DNA from: Treponema sp. UBA4692
GTDB lineage: Bacteria; Spirochaetota; Spirochaetia; Treponematales; Treponemataceae
Assembly: GCA_002404895.1 (NCBI GenBank)
Contig: DHKO01000012.1
Coordinates: forward strand, 1 to 64,000
Length of the DNA: 64,000 nt
Direction: 5' to 3'
The position numbers were made by a program, and so were the translations under genes. How positions within the stretch are numbered: position 1 is the first letter of the stretch; each line of letters starts with the position of its first letter. Below, in pieces: positions 7,589-14,946 of this stretch. The notes under the pieces were generated by a model. It made no database searches, had not been told where the DNA came from, and worked only from the letters and a program-made list of their open reading frames with translations.

Positions 7589-8629
7589 TTAGAATATAGC
7601 CCCGTCTCCGAACTGCATCTGCCCGTCAAAAGCCGCATCCATTCCGGCCTCGTCTTCAGGACTAAGCGCGCCCATGGCAAGCTCTGACGATGTTGGACTC
7701 ATTGCCTGCGCCTGATTCTGTTGCTGCGCCGTCTGCTTCTGATTCTGCGCTGCATCCGCTGGCTGCTGCACATCAACAGTAACAGCCGCCTTTTTAGCCT
7801 GCCTGGAAGCGATTCTTGGCTCGGATTTTGTCTCCTCTGAATCCTCGAACTCGACTGTATCAGGCTCGATGTCTTTCATCTCTTCCTTGCCAACCGCCTC
7901 CAGAGCCTCAATCGAAATCGGGCAGAGCTTCAAAGCCTTTATTACGCAGGTCTTCAAAGCCATAGCGTCAAAGTTCTTCCCCCAGTTCTGTGTTGACTTG
8001 TCCTTTGCCATAATGTAGCTCTTTGAGTAGGTGTCGCGGAATTTCTCTGCGTCCTTCTTGCTCATCACGGCGAACTGCTCGCCGCCGTTTGTAAGCTCAA
8101 CAAGACAGTAATACCCGATGACCTCGCCGCGCTCCGCGAAAATGTTCATTCTGTGGTGAATCGAGCGTCCAGAAGCAAGCTCGCAGTCGAACTCGTCATT
8201 CTCATAGATGCACTCGGCGGCGATTGTCTTTATCGTGTTTGAGCGTCTTGCAAGCGCAATCAGACCTTTATAGCCCATCTGGAAATGGCAGGTCATAACC
8301 TTGCTCCAGTTTCCGTTCTTGTCCTTCACATTCTCGTTGTAAGGGATAAGGTAAGCCTGCCCCAAAGTTCCGTTAAGCTCCAGTCCGTAGCTTGCGGCCT
8401 CTTTCAATGCCCTTGCGATAGAGTCCTTGTCGCACTTCAGAAGCTCCGGGGTCTTAGGGTTAGTAAGCGCAAGTGTCGCCGACTGCATAAAGCGGTCAAC
8501 CTCTACAGTTCCTTTCGGGATTGCGCTCATAAGGTCGCCTTTCCGCTCGTCAAGCCAGCCTCTCAAAGTTCCTTTCTTGTTCTCTGTCTTCGCAAGTTTC
8601 TGCATTGCGTTCATTCCGTTCACGTTCAT
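7589..8629 (-). CDS. recT: RecT single-strand annealing protein
   Basis: A 346-residue RecT-family annealase: RGWLDERKGDLMSAIPKG at the N terminus, then ALKEAASYGLELNGTLGQAYLIPY, CHFQMGYKGLIALARRS, GEVIGYYCLVELTNGG and KTCVIKALKLCP. The C-terminal 90 residues are Gln/Ala-rich and disordered. It pairs with the YqaJ exonuclease at 9254-10261, giving an exonuclease-annealase recombination module analogous to RecE-RecT or lambda Exo-Beta. Confidence 0.95.
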   Translation of the reverse strand: MNVNGMNAMQKLAKTENKKGTLRGWLDERKGDLMSAIPKGTVEVDRFMQSATLALTNPKTPELLKCDKDSIARALKEAASYGLELNGTLGQAYLIPYNENVKDKNGNWSKVMTCHFQMGYKGLIALARRSNTIKTIAAECIYENDEFDCELASGRSIHHRMNIFAERGEVIGYYCLVELTNGGEQFAVMSKKDAEKFRDTYSKSYIMAKDKSTQNWGKNFDAMALKTCVIKALKLCPISIEALEAVGKEEMKDIEPDTVEFEDSEETKSEPRIASRQAKKAAVTVDVQQPADAAQNQKQTAQQQNQAQAMSPTSSELAMGALSPEDEAGMDAAFDGQMQFGDGAIF

Positions 8630-8649
8630 TTTTTTTACTCCTATAAAAA

Positions 8650-9252
8650 TTATTTAAGGGCTACGCCTCTAGCCGTCAGAGATTTTGCGACTTCCCTTGT
8701 CGCCCTTATGTCGCATAATGCGTCATGCGCATTGTCCATTTTTATGTTCAGAAAACCGGCGACTGTTGTCAGTTTTCTGTTTTCAAGATACGGAAGAACT
8801 TTCATCTGCCCCGCCTTCTTCACCTGCTCAAAGACATCGAGCTTCTGCGGAAAGAAATATTTCCCGAAGTCATATCCGCATTTCTTAAAAAGGCTCACAA
8901 GATGATTCCAGTCAAACGAGCTGGAGTTGTAGCCGCAGAAGAACATCTTCTCGCCGTCCTTGTAGTCCAGAAAATCTTTCAGGCAGCCGTCAATCTTCGC
9001 AACCGCTGTCTTCGGGCTTTCCATCTTCTCTATCATCTCCCTTGTGTATCCGTTCACTTTTCCGGCTTCCTCGCTGTACTCAATGCCCGGAATTTCAAGA
9101 CAGTTCAGTGTGAAAAGTCTTTCGCTCTCCTCTTTCAGAAGTTTTCCGCTGCTCATTTTCCGCGAATAGCAGAAGATAAAAGCCACCTGAAACGGAGCGG
9201 CGTTCTTCGTGTCTATTCCAGTGGTCTCTGTGTCGCACCATAGAAATTTCAT
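8650..9252 (-). CDS. DEDDh 3'-5' exonuclease (DnaQ-like)
   Basis: A 200-residue DnaQ-fold exonuclease. Exo I is WCDTETTGIDT at residues 5-15, exo II is the CGYNSSSFDWNHL region, and exo III is NAHDALCDIRAT with the catalytic His. It lies between recT and the YqaJ exonuclease and probably supplies proofreading-like or end-processing activity during phage replication or recombination. Confidence 0.9.
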   Translation of the reverse strand: MKFLWCDTETTGIDTKNAAPFQVAFIFCYSRKMSSGKLLKEESERLFTLNCLEIPGIEYSEEAGKVNGYTREMIEKMESPKTAVAKIDGCLKDFLDYKDGEKMFFCGYNSSSFDWNHLVSLFKKCGYDFGKYFFPQKLDVFEQVKKAGQMKVLPYLENRKLTTVAGFLNIKMDNAHDALCDIRATREVAKSLTARGVALK

Positions 9253-9253
9253 A

Positions 9254-10261
9254 TCACGCCCCAGCCTTGACTTCGCTTATCCTGAGAACACGGGAAGAGC
9301 TTTCCTTGGCGTACTCATCAAAAAGACCGGCCTTTTTTAAGGCGGCAGTGTCAACAGATTTTCTGACCTGCGTGTTGTAGCTGATTCTGAATCTTCCGGC
9401 AGCCGCAGAGACTTTCTCAGGGCTTTCGCCGCCGTCTGAAATCAGCTTGCAGATAATCTTGTTCTTCATCGCCGCCTGCTCTCTTGAAAGCTCCTTGATT
9501 TTCTCGTCAAGATTTCTTTCCTGCGCTATAAGCTCCTCAGTTTCGTCATCAAGCACAATGTCAGAGGCAAGAGGAACGTTTTTCAGGTATTCCGCCTCAG
9601 CGTCAATTCCTGTAGGCTCGGGAACAACATTTTTTAGAACATAGTTTTCCCAGAAGTCCGTCTCGTTGTCTATCAAGGACTGAATGAATGTGTCATTGCG
9701 CGGAATAAGGTAATGCCGCCCGGTCTTTGTGCTCAGGAAGAAGACCGTAAGCACAAAATATTCAAGACTTGTGACCGCCATGTAGTGCTGCACTTGGCAA
9801 TAGTAGCTGTCAGGAATGTCATCTCCCGCGAAGCCCTCGCCGCGCGAGCTTGTCTTTATCTCGTGTCCAACAAGACCTGAAGCCTCGTTCCCGTTGAGCG
9901 AAAGCGGTCTTTCCGCCGGGATATACATAAGTCCGTCAATATTCGCGTTCATAAAGTCATGCTCGCGGCTCCTGTACATTCCAGGAACTGTGATAATCTC
10001 ATATCCAAGCTCTTCTCTTGACTTCTGTCTTACAGGCTCCTCAAGGATATGCCCCCACTCGGTCGCCTTGTTTCCCTTGAAGCCCTGAATTTTTTTCTTC
10101 TGGGAGTACACAACAAGCGGGCTTGAATACTTGTTAAGCCCCATTATTGTTCCCGCATCGCTTCCGCCGATTCCTGTTGTCCTTAGCTCAAGCCATTTCT
10201 CAGGCTCCTTGTCCTGCTCAACCGGGATAAAGTCCGCGTTTATAGTTCTGTAGTCAATCAT
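9254..10261 (-). CDS. YqaJ-family viral recombinase/exonuclease
   Basis: A 335-residue PD-(D/E)XK exonuclease. The hallmark opening is WLELRTTGIGGSDAGTIMGL; the active-site region is NANIDGLMY followed by VGHEIKTSS (E-x-K), then YYCQVQHYMAV. The C terminus includes a charged coiled coil. It would resect dsDNA ends to load RecT. It overlaps the downstream end of a 59-residue gene by 4 nt. Confidence 0.9.
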   Translation of the reverse strand: MIDYRTINADFIPVEQDKEPEKWLELRTTGIGGSDAGTIMGLNKYSSPLVVYSQKKKIQGFKGNKATEWGHILEEPVRQKSREELGYEIITVPGMYRSREHDFMNANIDGLMYIPAERPLSLNGNEASGLVGHEIKTSSRGEGFAGDDIPDSYYCQVQHYMAVTSLEYFVLTVFFLSTKTGRHYLIPRNDTFIQSLIDNETDFWENYVLKNVVPEPTGIDAEAEYLKNVPLASDIVLDDETEELIAQERNLDEKIKELSREQAAMKNKIICKLISDGGESPEKVSAAAGRFRISYNTQVRKSVDTAALKKAGLFDEYAKESSSRVLRISEVKAGA

Positions 10262-10437
10262 CTTCCAGCCCCCTTCTCGTCAACCTCGCGGCTCGCTTCC
10301 TCAATGCTAAGCCGCCGTGCCTTGTTCTCCAGTTCCCTTGAATGTCTCGCCCATATTGCCGCCATTCTGCCTTTTGTCTTGTATGCGCCTTTTAGGCACG
10401 CATACGATTTATTCATAAGCTGCTCAAAGCGTGTCAT
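10258..10437 (-). CDS. Small hypothetical phage protein
   Basis: A 59-residue basic protein (MTRFEQLMNKSYACLKGAYK ... EASREVDEKGAGR). The start at 10437 is preceded by GAGGAG at good spacing, so the longer frame starting at 10455 is less likely. It is tightly packed between the YqaJ gene and a small coiled-coil gene. No function recognised. Confidence 0.55.
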   Translation of the reverse strand: MTRFEQLMNKSYACLKGAYKTKGRMAAIWARHSRELENKARRLSIEEASREVDEKGAGR

Positions 10438-10642
10438 CTGTGTTCTCCTCTTCAATCTGATATACGCGGGCTTCCATTGTTCTTATTTTCTCAACCAAAT
10501 CGTCCGCAATGTCGCTTATGCCCAATAAAATATCCTCGCAGATAATGTCAGTCCTCATGCACCCGATTACAGTAAGGATTTCTCTTATCTCAGAAAGCTC
10601 GGTTCTTAAATCTTCTGCAAGTTTTTCTACATTTGTTTTCAT
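10424..10642 (-). CDS. Small coiled-coil phage protein
   Basis: A 72-residue protein, mostly helical (NVEKLAEDLRTELSEIREIL, then VEKIRTMEARVYQIEEENT). The start at 10642 forms an ATGA overlap with the upstream stop and is preceded by AGGAG. Probably a small oligomeric regulatory or accessory protein. No family recognised. Confidence 0.55.
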   Translation of the reverse strand: MKTNVEKLAEDLRTELSEIREILTVIGCMRTDIICEDILLGISDIADDLVEKIRTMEARVYQIEEENTDDTL

Positions 10643-10851
10643 TCCCATTCTCCTATGAAGTTTCTCGCCTGCTCCTCTGTGTCAAAGCCCCTAACAAAGC
10701 TGTCCGTTATCTCGAAAGTCGTTGAGCTTTTGCTGTCGCAGGCTTCTGAATATGAGGCGAAAACCTTTTTCTTCGCCTCAAACCGGCTGTATCTGATTTC
10801 ATCAATCACGACAAAGAATTTCTTCCCCGGGAAAGGACGCTTGAACTCCAT
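10639..10851 (-). CDS. Small hypothetical phage protein
   Basis: A 70-residue protein starting MEFKRPFPGKKFFVVIDEI and ending EEQARNFIGEWE. GGAG precedes the start at 10851. The tail TEEQARNFIGEW resembles small phage proteins that modify or bind the antirepressor product or other early proteins, but this is only a resemblance. It lies 1 nt after the antirepressor stop. Confidence 0.55.
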   Translation of the reverse strand: MEFKRPFPGKKFFVVIDEIRYSRFEAKKKVFASYSEACDSKSSTTFEITDSFVRGFDTEEQARNFIGEWE

Positions 10852-10852
10852 T

Positions 10853-11671
10853 TCAAACTCCCTCTTTTTTGCACAGCATAGCAGCGTCAGCAAGTTTCCC
10901 CGCCAAAGACGAAACCGCAGATTCCACATACTCAGGATTTTTTATCTTCCGTTTGCACTCATCGATTTTCTCCGCTGGAAAATTCTTGTATCTCTCGGTG
11001 AAGAATTTCAGCCCCTCCATGTTCACCAGAAGCTGGTTTCCGGTCTTGCCCACGCCCTTCGCAAAAGCGCGCTCGGAAAAATACTTCTGGAACTCCGCAT
11101 AAGGCTTGTATTCGCCGCCCTTTGTCTTGTAGATATAATTGTCTCTAAGAATTTTCATAAATGCCCGCTGCGTCATATCAAGGTAGGCCGCCGTGTCGCG
11201 GAAGTTTTTCAGGTACTTTCTCTCGCAGAGACTGTCATAGACATCAGCCTTCGGCTTCATAAGAGCGCAGTCCGCAAGCAGCTTCTCCGCCCGCTCGTTC
11301 GCGTACTGCAAGGCGCGCTTCATAACCATCTCCGGGTTGTTCCAGGCCTTTTCAAGGCTGATAAGATAAAGGCGGTATTTCTTGCCGATTTCAGTTCTCG
11401 ACATAAGGCATATGGCTTTTGCCATGTCAAAAGAGATTGCGTAGTCCTGCAAGTCCCTTTTTGCGCCATTATTTACAACCGTACTTGTAGGTACGCTTGT
11501 AAAATCTTCATTTTCAACAAAATCTTTTGAATTTGCTGAAAACCATTCCGAAAAGCGTTTTTGAATCTGCAAGCCCTTGTAAAGCTCCCTTGCAGAGACG
11601 CTCTGGATTCCGTCCTTTTCCTGAACCTGTAAAGTTTCAACAGATTCTTCCGATAAATTAAGTGAGTTCAT
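10853..11671 (-). CDS. AntA/KilAC phage antirepressor
   Basis: A 272-residue antirepressor. The N-terminal AntA-type domain reads VSARELYKGLQIQKRFSEWF, DFTSVPTSTV, then DMAKAICLMSRTEIGKKYRLYL. The C-terminal KilAC-like DNA-binding part includes RKYLKNFRDTAAYLDMTQRA and KTKGGEYKPYAEFQKYF. The start at 11671 follows AAGGAGTGTCTA; a longer frame to 11779 would be translated through the hairpin leader and is rejected. Antirepressors sequester or displace CI-like repressors; the likely partner is one of the plus-strand HTH proteins. Hairpin L2 lies immediately upstream. Confidence 0.85.
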   Translation of the reverse strand: MNSLNLSEESVETLQVQEKDGIQSVSARELYKGLQIQKRFSEWFSANSKDFVENEDFTSVPTSTVVNNGAKRDLQDYAISFDMAKAICLMSRTEIGKKYRLYLISLEKAWNNPEMVMKRALQYANERAEKLLADCALMKPKADVYDSLCERKYLKNFRDTAAYLDMTQRAFMKILRDNYIYKTKGGEYKPYAEFQKYFSERAFAKGVGKTGNQLLVNMEGLKFFTERYKNFPAEKIDECKRKIKNPEYVESAVSSLAGKLADAAMLCKKEGV

Positions 11672-11735
11672 TAGACACTCCTTGCGGTCAAACAGTGGCA
11701 TTCCGGCAAGAATACACACACCGTTTTTCCGCTTG
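11672..11735 (-). promoter_or_regulatory. Antirepressor leader hairpin L2
   Basis: On the minus strand the arms AAACGGUG (11719-11726) and CACUGUUU (11690-11697) pair around the core AUUCUUGCCGGAAU (11700-11713), next to the ribosome-binding site CCGCAAGGAG (11678-11687). The hairpin at 19681-19740 has the same core and flanks but different, compensating stem bases. A translational operator or antisense target is inferred. Confidence 0.6.
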
Positions 11736-11764
11736 TCGCTGTTATTTTTGAAGAGGATTTTCCA

Positions 11765-11941
11765 ATGGATAAATCGCAAATCAAAACCGAATCTTTCAGG
11801 CTAGCGTTTGAGCACCTCAAATTCTTGAAAGAATTAGGCACAGTACCGTCAATACGCCAGCCAGAAGAGCTGTTTGAAAAAGTGAGACTGCTCGCTCAAA
11901 AATATGAGCGTGAAATCTCTTCCACTCAGGCCGATTCATAA
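11765..11941 (+). CDS. Small hypothetical protein (shared start region, copy 1)
   Basis: A 58-residue frame (MDKSQIKTESFRLAFEHLKF ... ISSTQADS) preceded by GAGG eight bases before ATG. Its first about 30 nt, including the ribosome-binding site and six codons, are almost identical to those of the next plus-strand gene at 11982, after which the proteins diverge completely. It lies opposite the expected path of the minus-strand early transcript, so expression would be from its own promoter. No function recognised. Confidence 0.45.
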   Translation: MDKSQIKTESFRLAFEHLKFLKELGTVPSIRQPEELFEKVRLLAQKYEREISSTQADS

Positions 11942-11981
11942 TCGCCTCCTGCGGCAAAAGTTTTCTTGCAAGGATTTTCCA

Positions 11982-12146
11982 ATGGAAAAATCACAAGTCA
12001 AAACCGTAAAACCGAACTGCCCGAGATGCGGCAAGGAAGATTTTCAGACTTCCCCGCTCAACTGCGTGGCAGGCACTCTAAGGCTCGTTTACTGCTCAGC
12101 CTGTGGCTGTGTAGTAGGAGCGGCTTTAGCGCGGCCAAGAACATAA
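11982..12146 (+). CDS. Small zinc-ribbon protein (shared start region, copy 2)
   Basis: A 54-residue protein, MEKSQVKTVKPNCPRCGKED, with a four-Cys zinc ribbon CPRC...CSAC-GC. The ATG at 11982 is preferred over 11904 because it carries the same ribosome-binding site and opening codons (AAGGATTTTCCAATGG) as its neighbour at 11765. Its last 58 nt overlap the end of the opposite-strand gene 12089-12304. Function unknown. Confidence 0.5.
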   Translation: MEKSQVKTVKPNCPRCGKEDFQTSPLNCVAGTLRLVYCSACGCVVGAALARPRT

Positions 12147-12304
12147 TCAATAGTTGGAAATAAGCTTATGTTTATTTCCTCTCTTTCGATTGTGAATGAA
12201 ACCTGCACGCACTCAGAAACCTTGTAGCCGTTGTCGCTTAGAAGTTTCTTGAGCCGCTCCGTCTCCGCCTCGATTTCCGCAATCGGGCTGTCTTTTGTGA
12301 GCAT
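12089..12304 (-). CDS. Small early protein behind leader RNA B
   Basis: A 71-residue acidic protein, MLTKDSPIAEIEAETERLKK, with a coiled-coil start and a Pro/Gln/Ala-rich tail. The start at 12304 has a strong ribosome-binding site (AAAGGAGG); the longer frame to 12391 overlaps the leader structure and is rejected. It is the first gene after the attenuator at 12331-12448, so its expression should depend on terminator read-through. It overlaps tail to tail with the zinc-ribbon gene. No family recognised. Confidence 0.55.
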   Translation of the reverse strand: MLTKDSPIAEIEAETERLKKLLSDNGYKVSECVQVSFTIEREEINISLFPTIDYVLGRAKAAPTTQPQAEQ

Positions 12305-12330
12305 TGCTTTCCTCCTTTCAAGAAAAGGTG

Positions 12331-12448
12331 ATAAAAAAGGCGCACAACCTTTCCCAACCACGATAAAGGTCATGCGCCTTAAAGAACTCACCCGTTTCTT
12401 TATCGGCTAAAGCAACGGCGCAAAGTGGTTGGAGCTTGCGTAGTTGCT
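12331..12448 (-). ncRNA. Kissing-loop attenuator RNA, copy B
   Basis: Minus-strand order: hairpin 1 (AGCAAC 12443-12448 with GUUGCU 12411-12416; CGCAA 12436-12440 with UUGCG 12419-12423) presents loop CCAACCAC (12425-12432). A small hairpin AAAGAA/UUCUUU (12381-12401) follows. A 16-nt terminator arm (12365-12380) then pairs with 12337-12352 and is followed by UUUUUU. The terminator loop contains GUGGUUGG (12354-12361), an exact 8-nt complement of loop 1. Hairpin 1 matches copy C in position and closing sequence with compensating changes. Premature termination before the 12304 gene is inferred. Confidence 0.65.
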
Positions 12449-12468
12449 CTAATAAACTTTTACTAATC

Positions 12469-12490
12469 ACTTCTGATTAGTTATATATCA
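12469..12490. promoter_or_regulatory. Inverted-repeat operator candidate
   Basis: ACTAATCA-CTTC-TGATTAGT is a perfect 8-bp inverted repeat in the divergent interval between leader B and the HTH gene at 12556. TGAT/ATCA half-sites recur towards 12540. A probable binding site for the 12556 repressor. Confidence 0.45.
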
Positions 12491-12555
12491 TTTATACATC
12501 ATAACTGATATTTAATCAATGTTTTTTATATCAGCTTTGACATTTTTTATTTGCT

Positions 12556-12822
12556 ATGAATATATTTTTAGAAAACCTAAAAACAGAGCTTCACAACAAG
12601 AGCATCACACAAAAGGAGCTTGCGGAAAAAACAGGAATTTCCGTAAACACCATTAGAGGCTGGTTCTCAAAAGACCTCACCCCTGATGTTTTCAATGCCG
12701 TCAAGATTGCCTCTACTCTTAACACTTCCGTGGAATTCCTTGTAACCGGCAAAGAGCCGGACAAGGCGGCGGAAGAGCTTGAACAGCTAAAGGCAAAGCT
12801 TTATGAGCTAAGCCAATGCTAA
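12556..12822 (+). CDS. Cro/CI-like HTH repressor (paralogue 2)
   Basis: An 88-residue HTH protein: KSITQKELAEKTGISVNTIRGWFSKD, followed by VFNAVKIASTLNTSVEFLVTGKE, a signature shared with the proteins at 19932, 20604 and 21015. It is divergent to attenuator B and separated from it by about 100 nt carrying inverted repeats, so it probably represses the minus-strand early promoter there. There is no C-terminal peptidase domain. Confidence 0.85.
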   Translation: MNIFLENLKTELHNKSITQKELAEKTGISVNTIRGWFSKDLTPDVFNAVKIASTLNTSVEFLVTGKEPDKAAEELEQLKAKLYELSQC

Positions 12823-12833
12823 AAGAAGTTCTT

Positions 12834-12881
12834 TAGTTAAGGATGTCAATCCTTAACTAAATGGAGTGTACTCCATTTAGA
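12834..12881. repeat. Two perfect inverted repeats in tandem
   Basis: TTAGTTAAGGAT-gtca-ATCCTTAACTAA is followed at once by CTAAATGGAGT-gt-ACTCCATTTAG and ATTTGTTTTTT. The second is a good intrinsic terminator for the 12556 gene; the first could be a terminator or an operator for the next HTH gene. A TTGACAA...TTGTCAA inverted pair lies just downstream. Confidence 0.6.
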
Positions 12882-12971
12882 TTTGTTTTTTGACAATTTT
12901 TATCTTTTATATAATCAAGAAACAATTTTGTCAACAAATTACATAAAAAATATATATAATTGCTAAATGAT

Positions 12972-13295
12972 ATGAATGTGTTTTGGAAAACCGTAAAATC
13001 GGAGCTGGAATTTCAGGGAATTTCTCAGAAAGAGCTTGCGGAAAAAACAGGCTTGAACATCGGAACAATCAGAAACCAGATGACCCGCTCGATTATTCCT
13101 GACTTGGAATCTGCCTATAAGATTGCCCAGTTCTTGAATCAGCCTTTGGAGTATCTTTTTAACGGCGACATCTTCGAGCCAAACAACCTCAATCTTCCCA
13201 CAAGAGAGATTGTGCTTCTTGAAAACTACAGAAAACTAAGCGACAAAGAAAAAAACGGCGTGGACAAACTTGTGGAGACACTGAGCAGCATATAG
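12972..13295 (+). CDS. Cro/CI-like HTH repressor (paralogue 3)
   Basis: A 107-residue HTH protein (MNVFWKTVKSELEFQGISQK, ELAEKTGLNIGTIRNQMTRS). The C-terminal block FEPNNLNLPTREIVLLENYR is shared with the protein at 169-510, so the two form a subgroup among the six HTH paralogues. An in-frame ATG at 12960 would add four residues. AT-rich promoter-like sequence with TTGACA lies upstream. It converges on the toxin-like cassette at 13335-14268. Confidence 0.8.
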   Translation: MNVFWKTVKSELEFQGISQKELAEKTGLNIGTIRNQMTRSIIPDLESAYKIAQFLNQPLEYLFNGDIFEPNNLNLPTREIVLLENYRKLSDKEKNGVDKLVETLSSI

Positions 13296-13334
13296 CAAGC
13301 GTTGACTTTTCCGCATAGCCGCACCGCAGACATT

Positions 13335-13577
13335 TCATATCGCGCCGCACTCTTTCAGAATCCTGATTGATTTCTCCACGTACTCTTTGACACTCTCCGA
13401 TGTTTTGGGTATATTTTGACTGAAAGAGTTACTGCCAATTCCGTAAATGGATTCAATAATCTTATTGAATTGGAAGGCACGCGGACTTCCTAAGCTCTTT
13501 TTCACAACGTCGATATTAGGATTTATCCATATCGGCGTTTTATTTTTGTACCAGTCCTTTCTCCACATACTCATCAA
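13335..13577 (-). CDS. Chimeric small ORF of the toxin cassette
   Basis: An 80-residue frame (MMSMWRKDWYKNKTPIWINP ... SIRILKECGAI). Its first codons lie, in another frame, over the decayed tail sequence LDEYVEK of cassette 1, and it ends in the same tail EYVEKSIRILKECGAI seen at 15823. The middle (IDVVKKSLGSPRAFQFNKII) is unrelated to anything recognised and might once have encoded an immunity or toxin segment. The stop is followed by a 30-nt sequence (13308-13337) that also follows the stop at 13696. It may be a rearrangement remnant rather than a working gene. Confidence 0.35.
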   Translation of the reverse strand: MMSMWRKDWYKNKTPIWINPNIDVVKKSLGSPRAFQFNKIIESIYGIGSNSFSQNIPKTSESVKEYVEKSIRILKECGAI

Positions 13578-13695
13578 GACTTTCTGTATTTTTTAGTGTT
13601 GACTTTTCCGCAGGTTATGCTAATATCCAAGCGAGCTGTGGAACGTTTCGGACGTTTGGCGGCTGGGCTTTTCCGCATGGCCGCACCGCAGACAT
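13578..13695 (-). pseudogene. Decayed conserved tail after toxin cassette 1
   Basis: In frame after the TAA of the 13696 gene, translation reads ...NVRNVPQLAWILA, stop, PAEKSTLKNTESLDEYVEKG, stop. The segment AEKSTLKNTESLDEYVEK aligns with AEKSTLRNAETLDEYVEK after cassette 2 (15823-16052), with the same distance back to a shared VP. This indicates a common ancestral 3' tail now broken by stops. Confidence 0.5.
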
Positions 13696-14268
13696 TTAAA
13701 CCATAGGATATGGTCGATAGAAAGTTTCCAAGCAAAGTTTGTCGAATTTTCTTCTGAAAGTCATCTGAAATACAATTTTTCCTCTCTGATATTTTGTAAA
13801 TGATATAACAGGCACTTGCATTGTTCTTGTATGGTTTGCTTCTTTTTTTATTATTGTTGACCTATCATTTATAACTTTTCGTATTAAAAGCAAATCTTCT
13901 GGCGTAATTTTATGACTAGGATTATTTAGTGAATGTCTGATAAAGTCGCTTTCTATTACAAGGTTGTCAGGTCTAAATCCACTAGCTTGTTCAATTCTGT
14001 TTTTAACACCAGCATTTAATTTATCGACCAAAATAGACTCTTGATATTGAGCACTGCTTAAAGAATCTCTAATGAACTGCCTAAAATCTCTTTTAGTTGC
14101 AATTTCCTTGTGCCAAGAAACTTTCTTTTCACAATCTTTGTATTTGTAAACCCAATGTCCATTTATCATTCTTTTACTGATATATTCATGGCTTCTGCCA
14201 TGAGATTTTTCAATCCCGAAAACCTCGCATAGCTCATCGTACAGTTCTTTCTTAATCATTATTTTCAT
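13696..14268 (-). CDS. Toxin-like protein, PBECR-type nuclease candidate (cassette 1)
   Basis: A 190-residue protein. The first 21 residues, MKIMIKKELYDELCEVFGIEK, equal those of the 16053-16817 protein (one change), after which they diverge. The C-terminal part, LNNPSHKITPEDLLLIRKVI then VPVISFTKYQRGKIVFQMTF and CLETFYRP, resembles the phage Barnase-EndoU-ColicinE5/D-RelE-like (PBECR) nuclease folds. That assignment is by pattern only. It sits downstream of two antirepressor-like genes, and the 3' side carries remnants of a shared tail. No separate immunity gene is evident. Confidence 0.5.
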   Translation of the reverse strand: MKIMIKKELYDELCEVFGIEKSHGRSHEYISKRMINGHWVYKYKDCEKKVSWHKEIATKRDFRQFIRDSLSSAQYQESILVDKLNAGVKNRIEQASGFRPDNLVIESDFIRHSLNNPSHKITPEDLLLIRKVINDRSTIIKKEANHTRTMQVPVISFTKYQRGKIVFQMTFRRKFDKLCLETFYRPYPMV

Positions 14269-14305
14269 ATGTAATTTTCCTGTCTATTTTTCTTTACCTA
14301 AACCG

Positions 14306-14941
14306 CTAGGCGAAAAGCCCTAAGATGAATTCTCTTCCGAGCTGTGTTATCCGCCTGTGGTAGATGACTTTTCCGCTGTCCAGCACTTCCTGCTTTATCT
14401 CGAAATAGCCGCAGTCCGCATATTCAGAGAACGGAAGCCAAGTGTCGTTCTGCTTGAACTGGATTCTCTTCTCCGCGAGCCTCTGGTTAAGCTCGGCTGC
14501 GGACTTCATTCCAAGCTCCTTTGCTATCTCGGTCGCCGTATATGTCTTGTTCACGTGCATAAGAACCGCGTTTGTCTGCTCAGCCTTGACTCTTGCGGCT
14601 CTCTCCTCCTCGTACTTTCTTTCAAGCAGGGCGACAAAATCCGCGTTTGCTTTCTTGTAGTTCTCGAGAATTTCAAGGTCTGTAACAGCACTTTTGACCT
14701 TTTCGGTACTGAAAAGGTTATGATGTCCTTTCAGTTCCTTGCTGATTGCGGAGACTTCCTCCTGATTAAGAAAAGTCGTCCGTCCGTTCTGCTTCTTGTC
14801 CGGGAACAGCTTTGTTACCGCTCTGTCCACAGCGGAATAAGACACGCCCATTGCCGAGGCGACTTCTTTAACAGTCATTGTCTTTGGCTCTCTTGCTTGC
14901 AGTTCCGTCATTTTCTTGTTTCCCATTTTCATTGTCTCCAT
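14306..14941 (-). CDS. KilAC-type antirepressor with N-terminal HTH
   Basis: A 211-residue protein. An N-terminal helix-turn-helix (KTMTVKEVASAMGVSYSAVD, RAVTKLFPDKK) is followed by a helical linker and a C-terminal KilAC/ANT domain: KTYTATEIAKELGMKSAAEL, NDTWLPFSEYADCGYFEIKQ, TQLGREFILGLF. It is probably a phage antirepressor or regulator. It follows the related gene at 14947-15555 by 5 nt and shares its N-terminal MTVKEVAS motif, so the pair is a tandem duplication with divergent C termini. Confidence 0.8.
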   Translation of the reverse strand: METMKMGNKKMTELQAREPKTMTVKEVASAMGVSYSAVDRAVTKLFPDKKQNGRTTFLNQEEVSAISKELKGHHNLFSTEKVKSAVTDLEILENYKKANADFVALLERKYEEERAARVKAEQTNAVLMHVNKTYTATEIAKELGMKSAAELNQRLAEKRIQFKQNDTWLPFSEYADCGYFEIKQEVLDSGKVIYHRRITQLGREFILGLFA

Positions 14942-14946
14942 TTTTT

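Noticed and set aside
11671..11779. Extended N terminus of the AntA antirepressor (start at 11779)
   Set aside because: The extra codons translate the conserved leader hairpin L2 and lack a ribosome-binding site; the same artefact arises at 19674-19827, 15555-15636 and 12304-12391.
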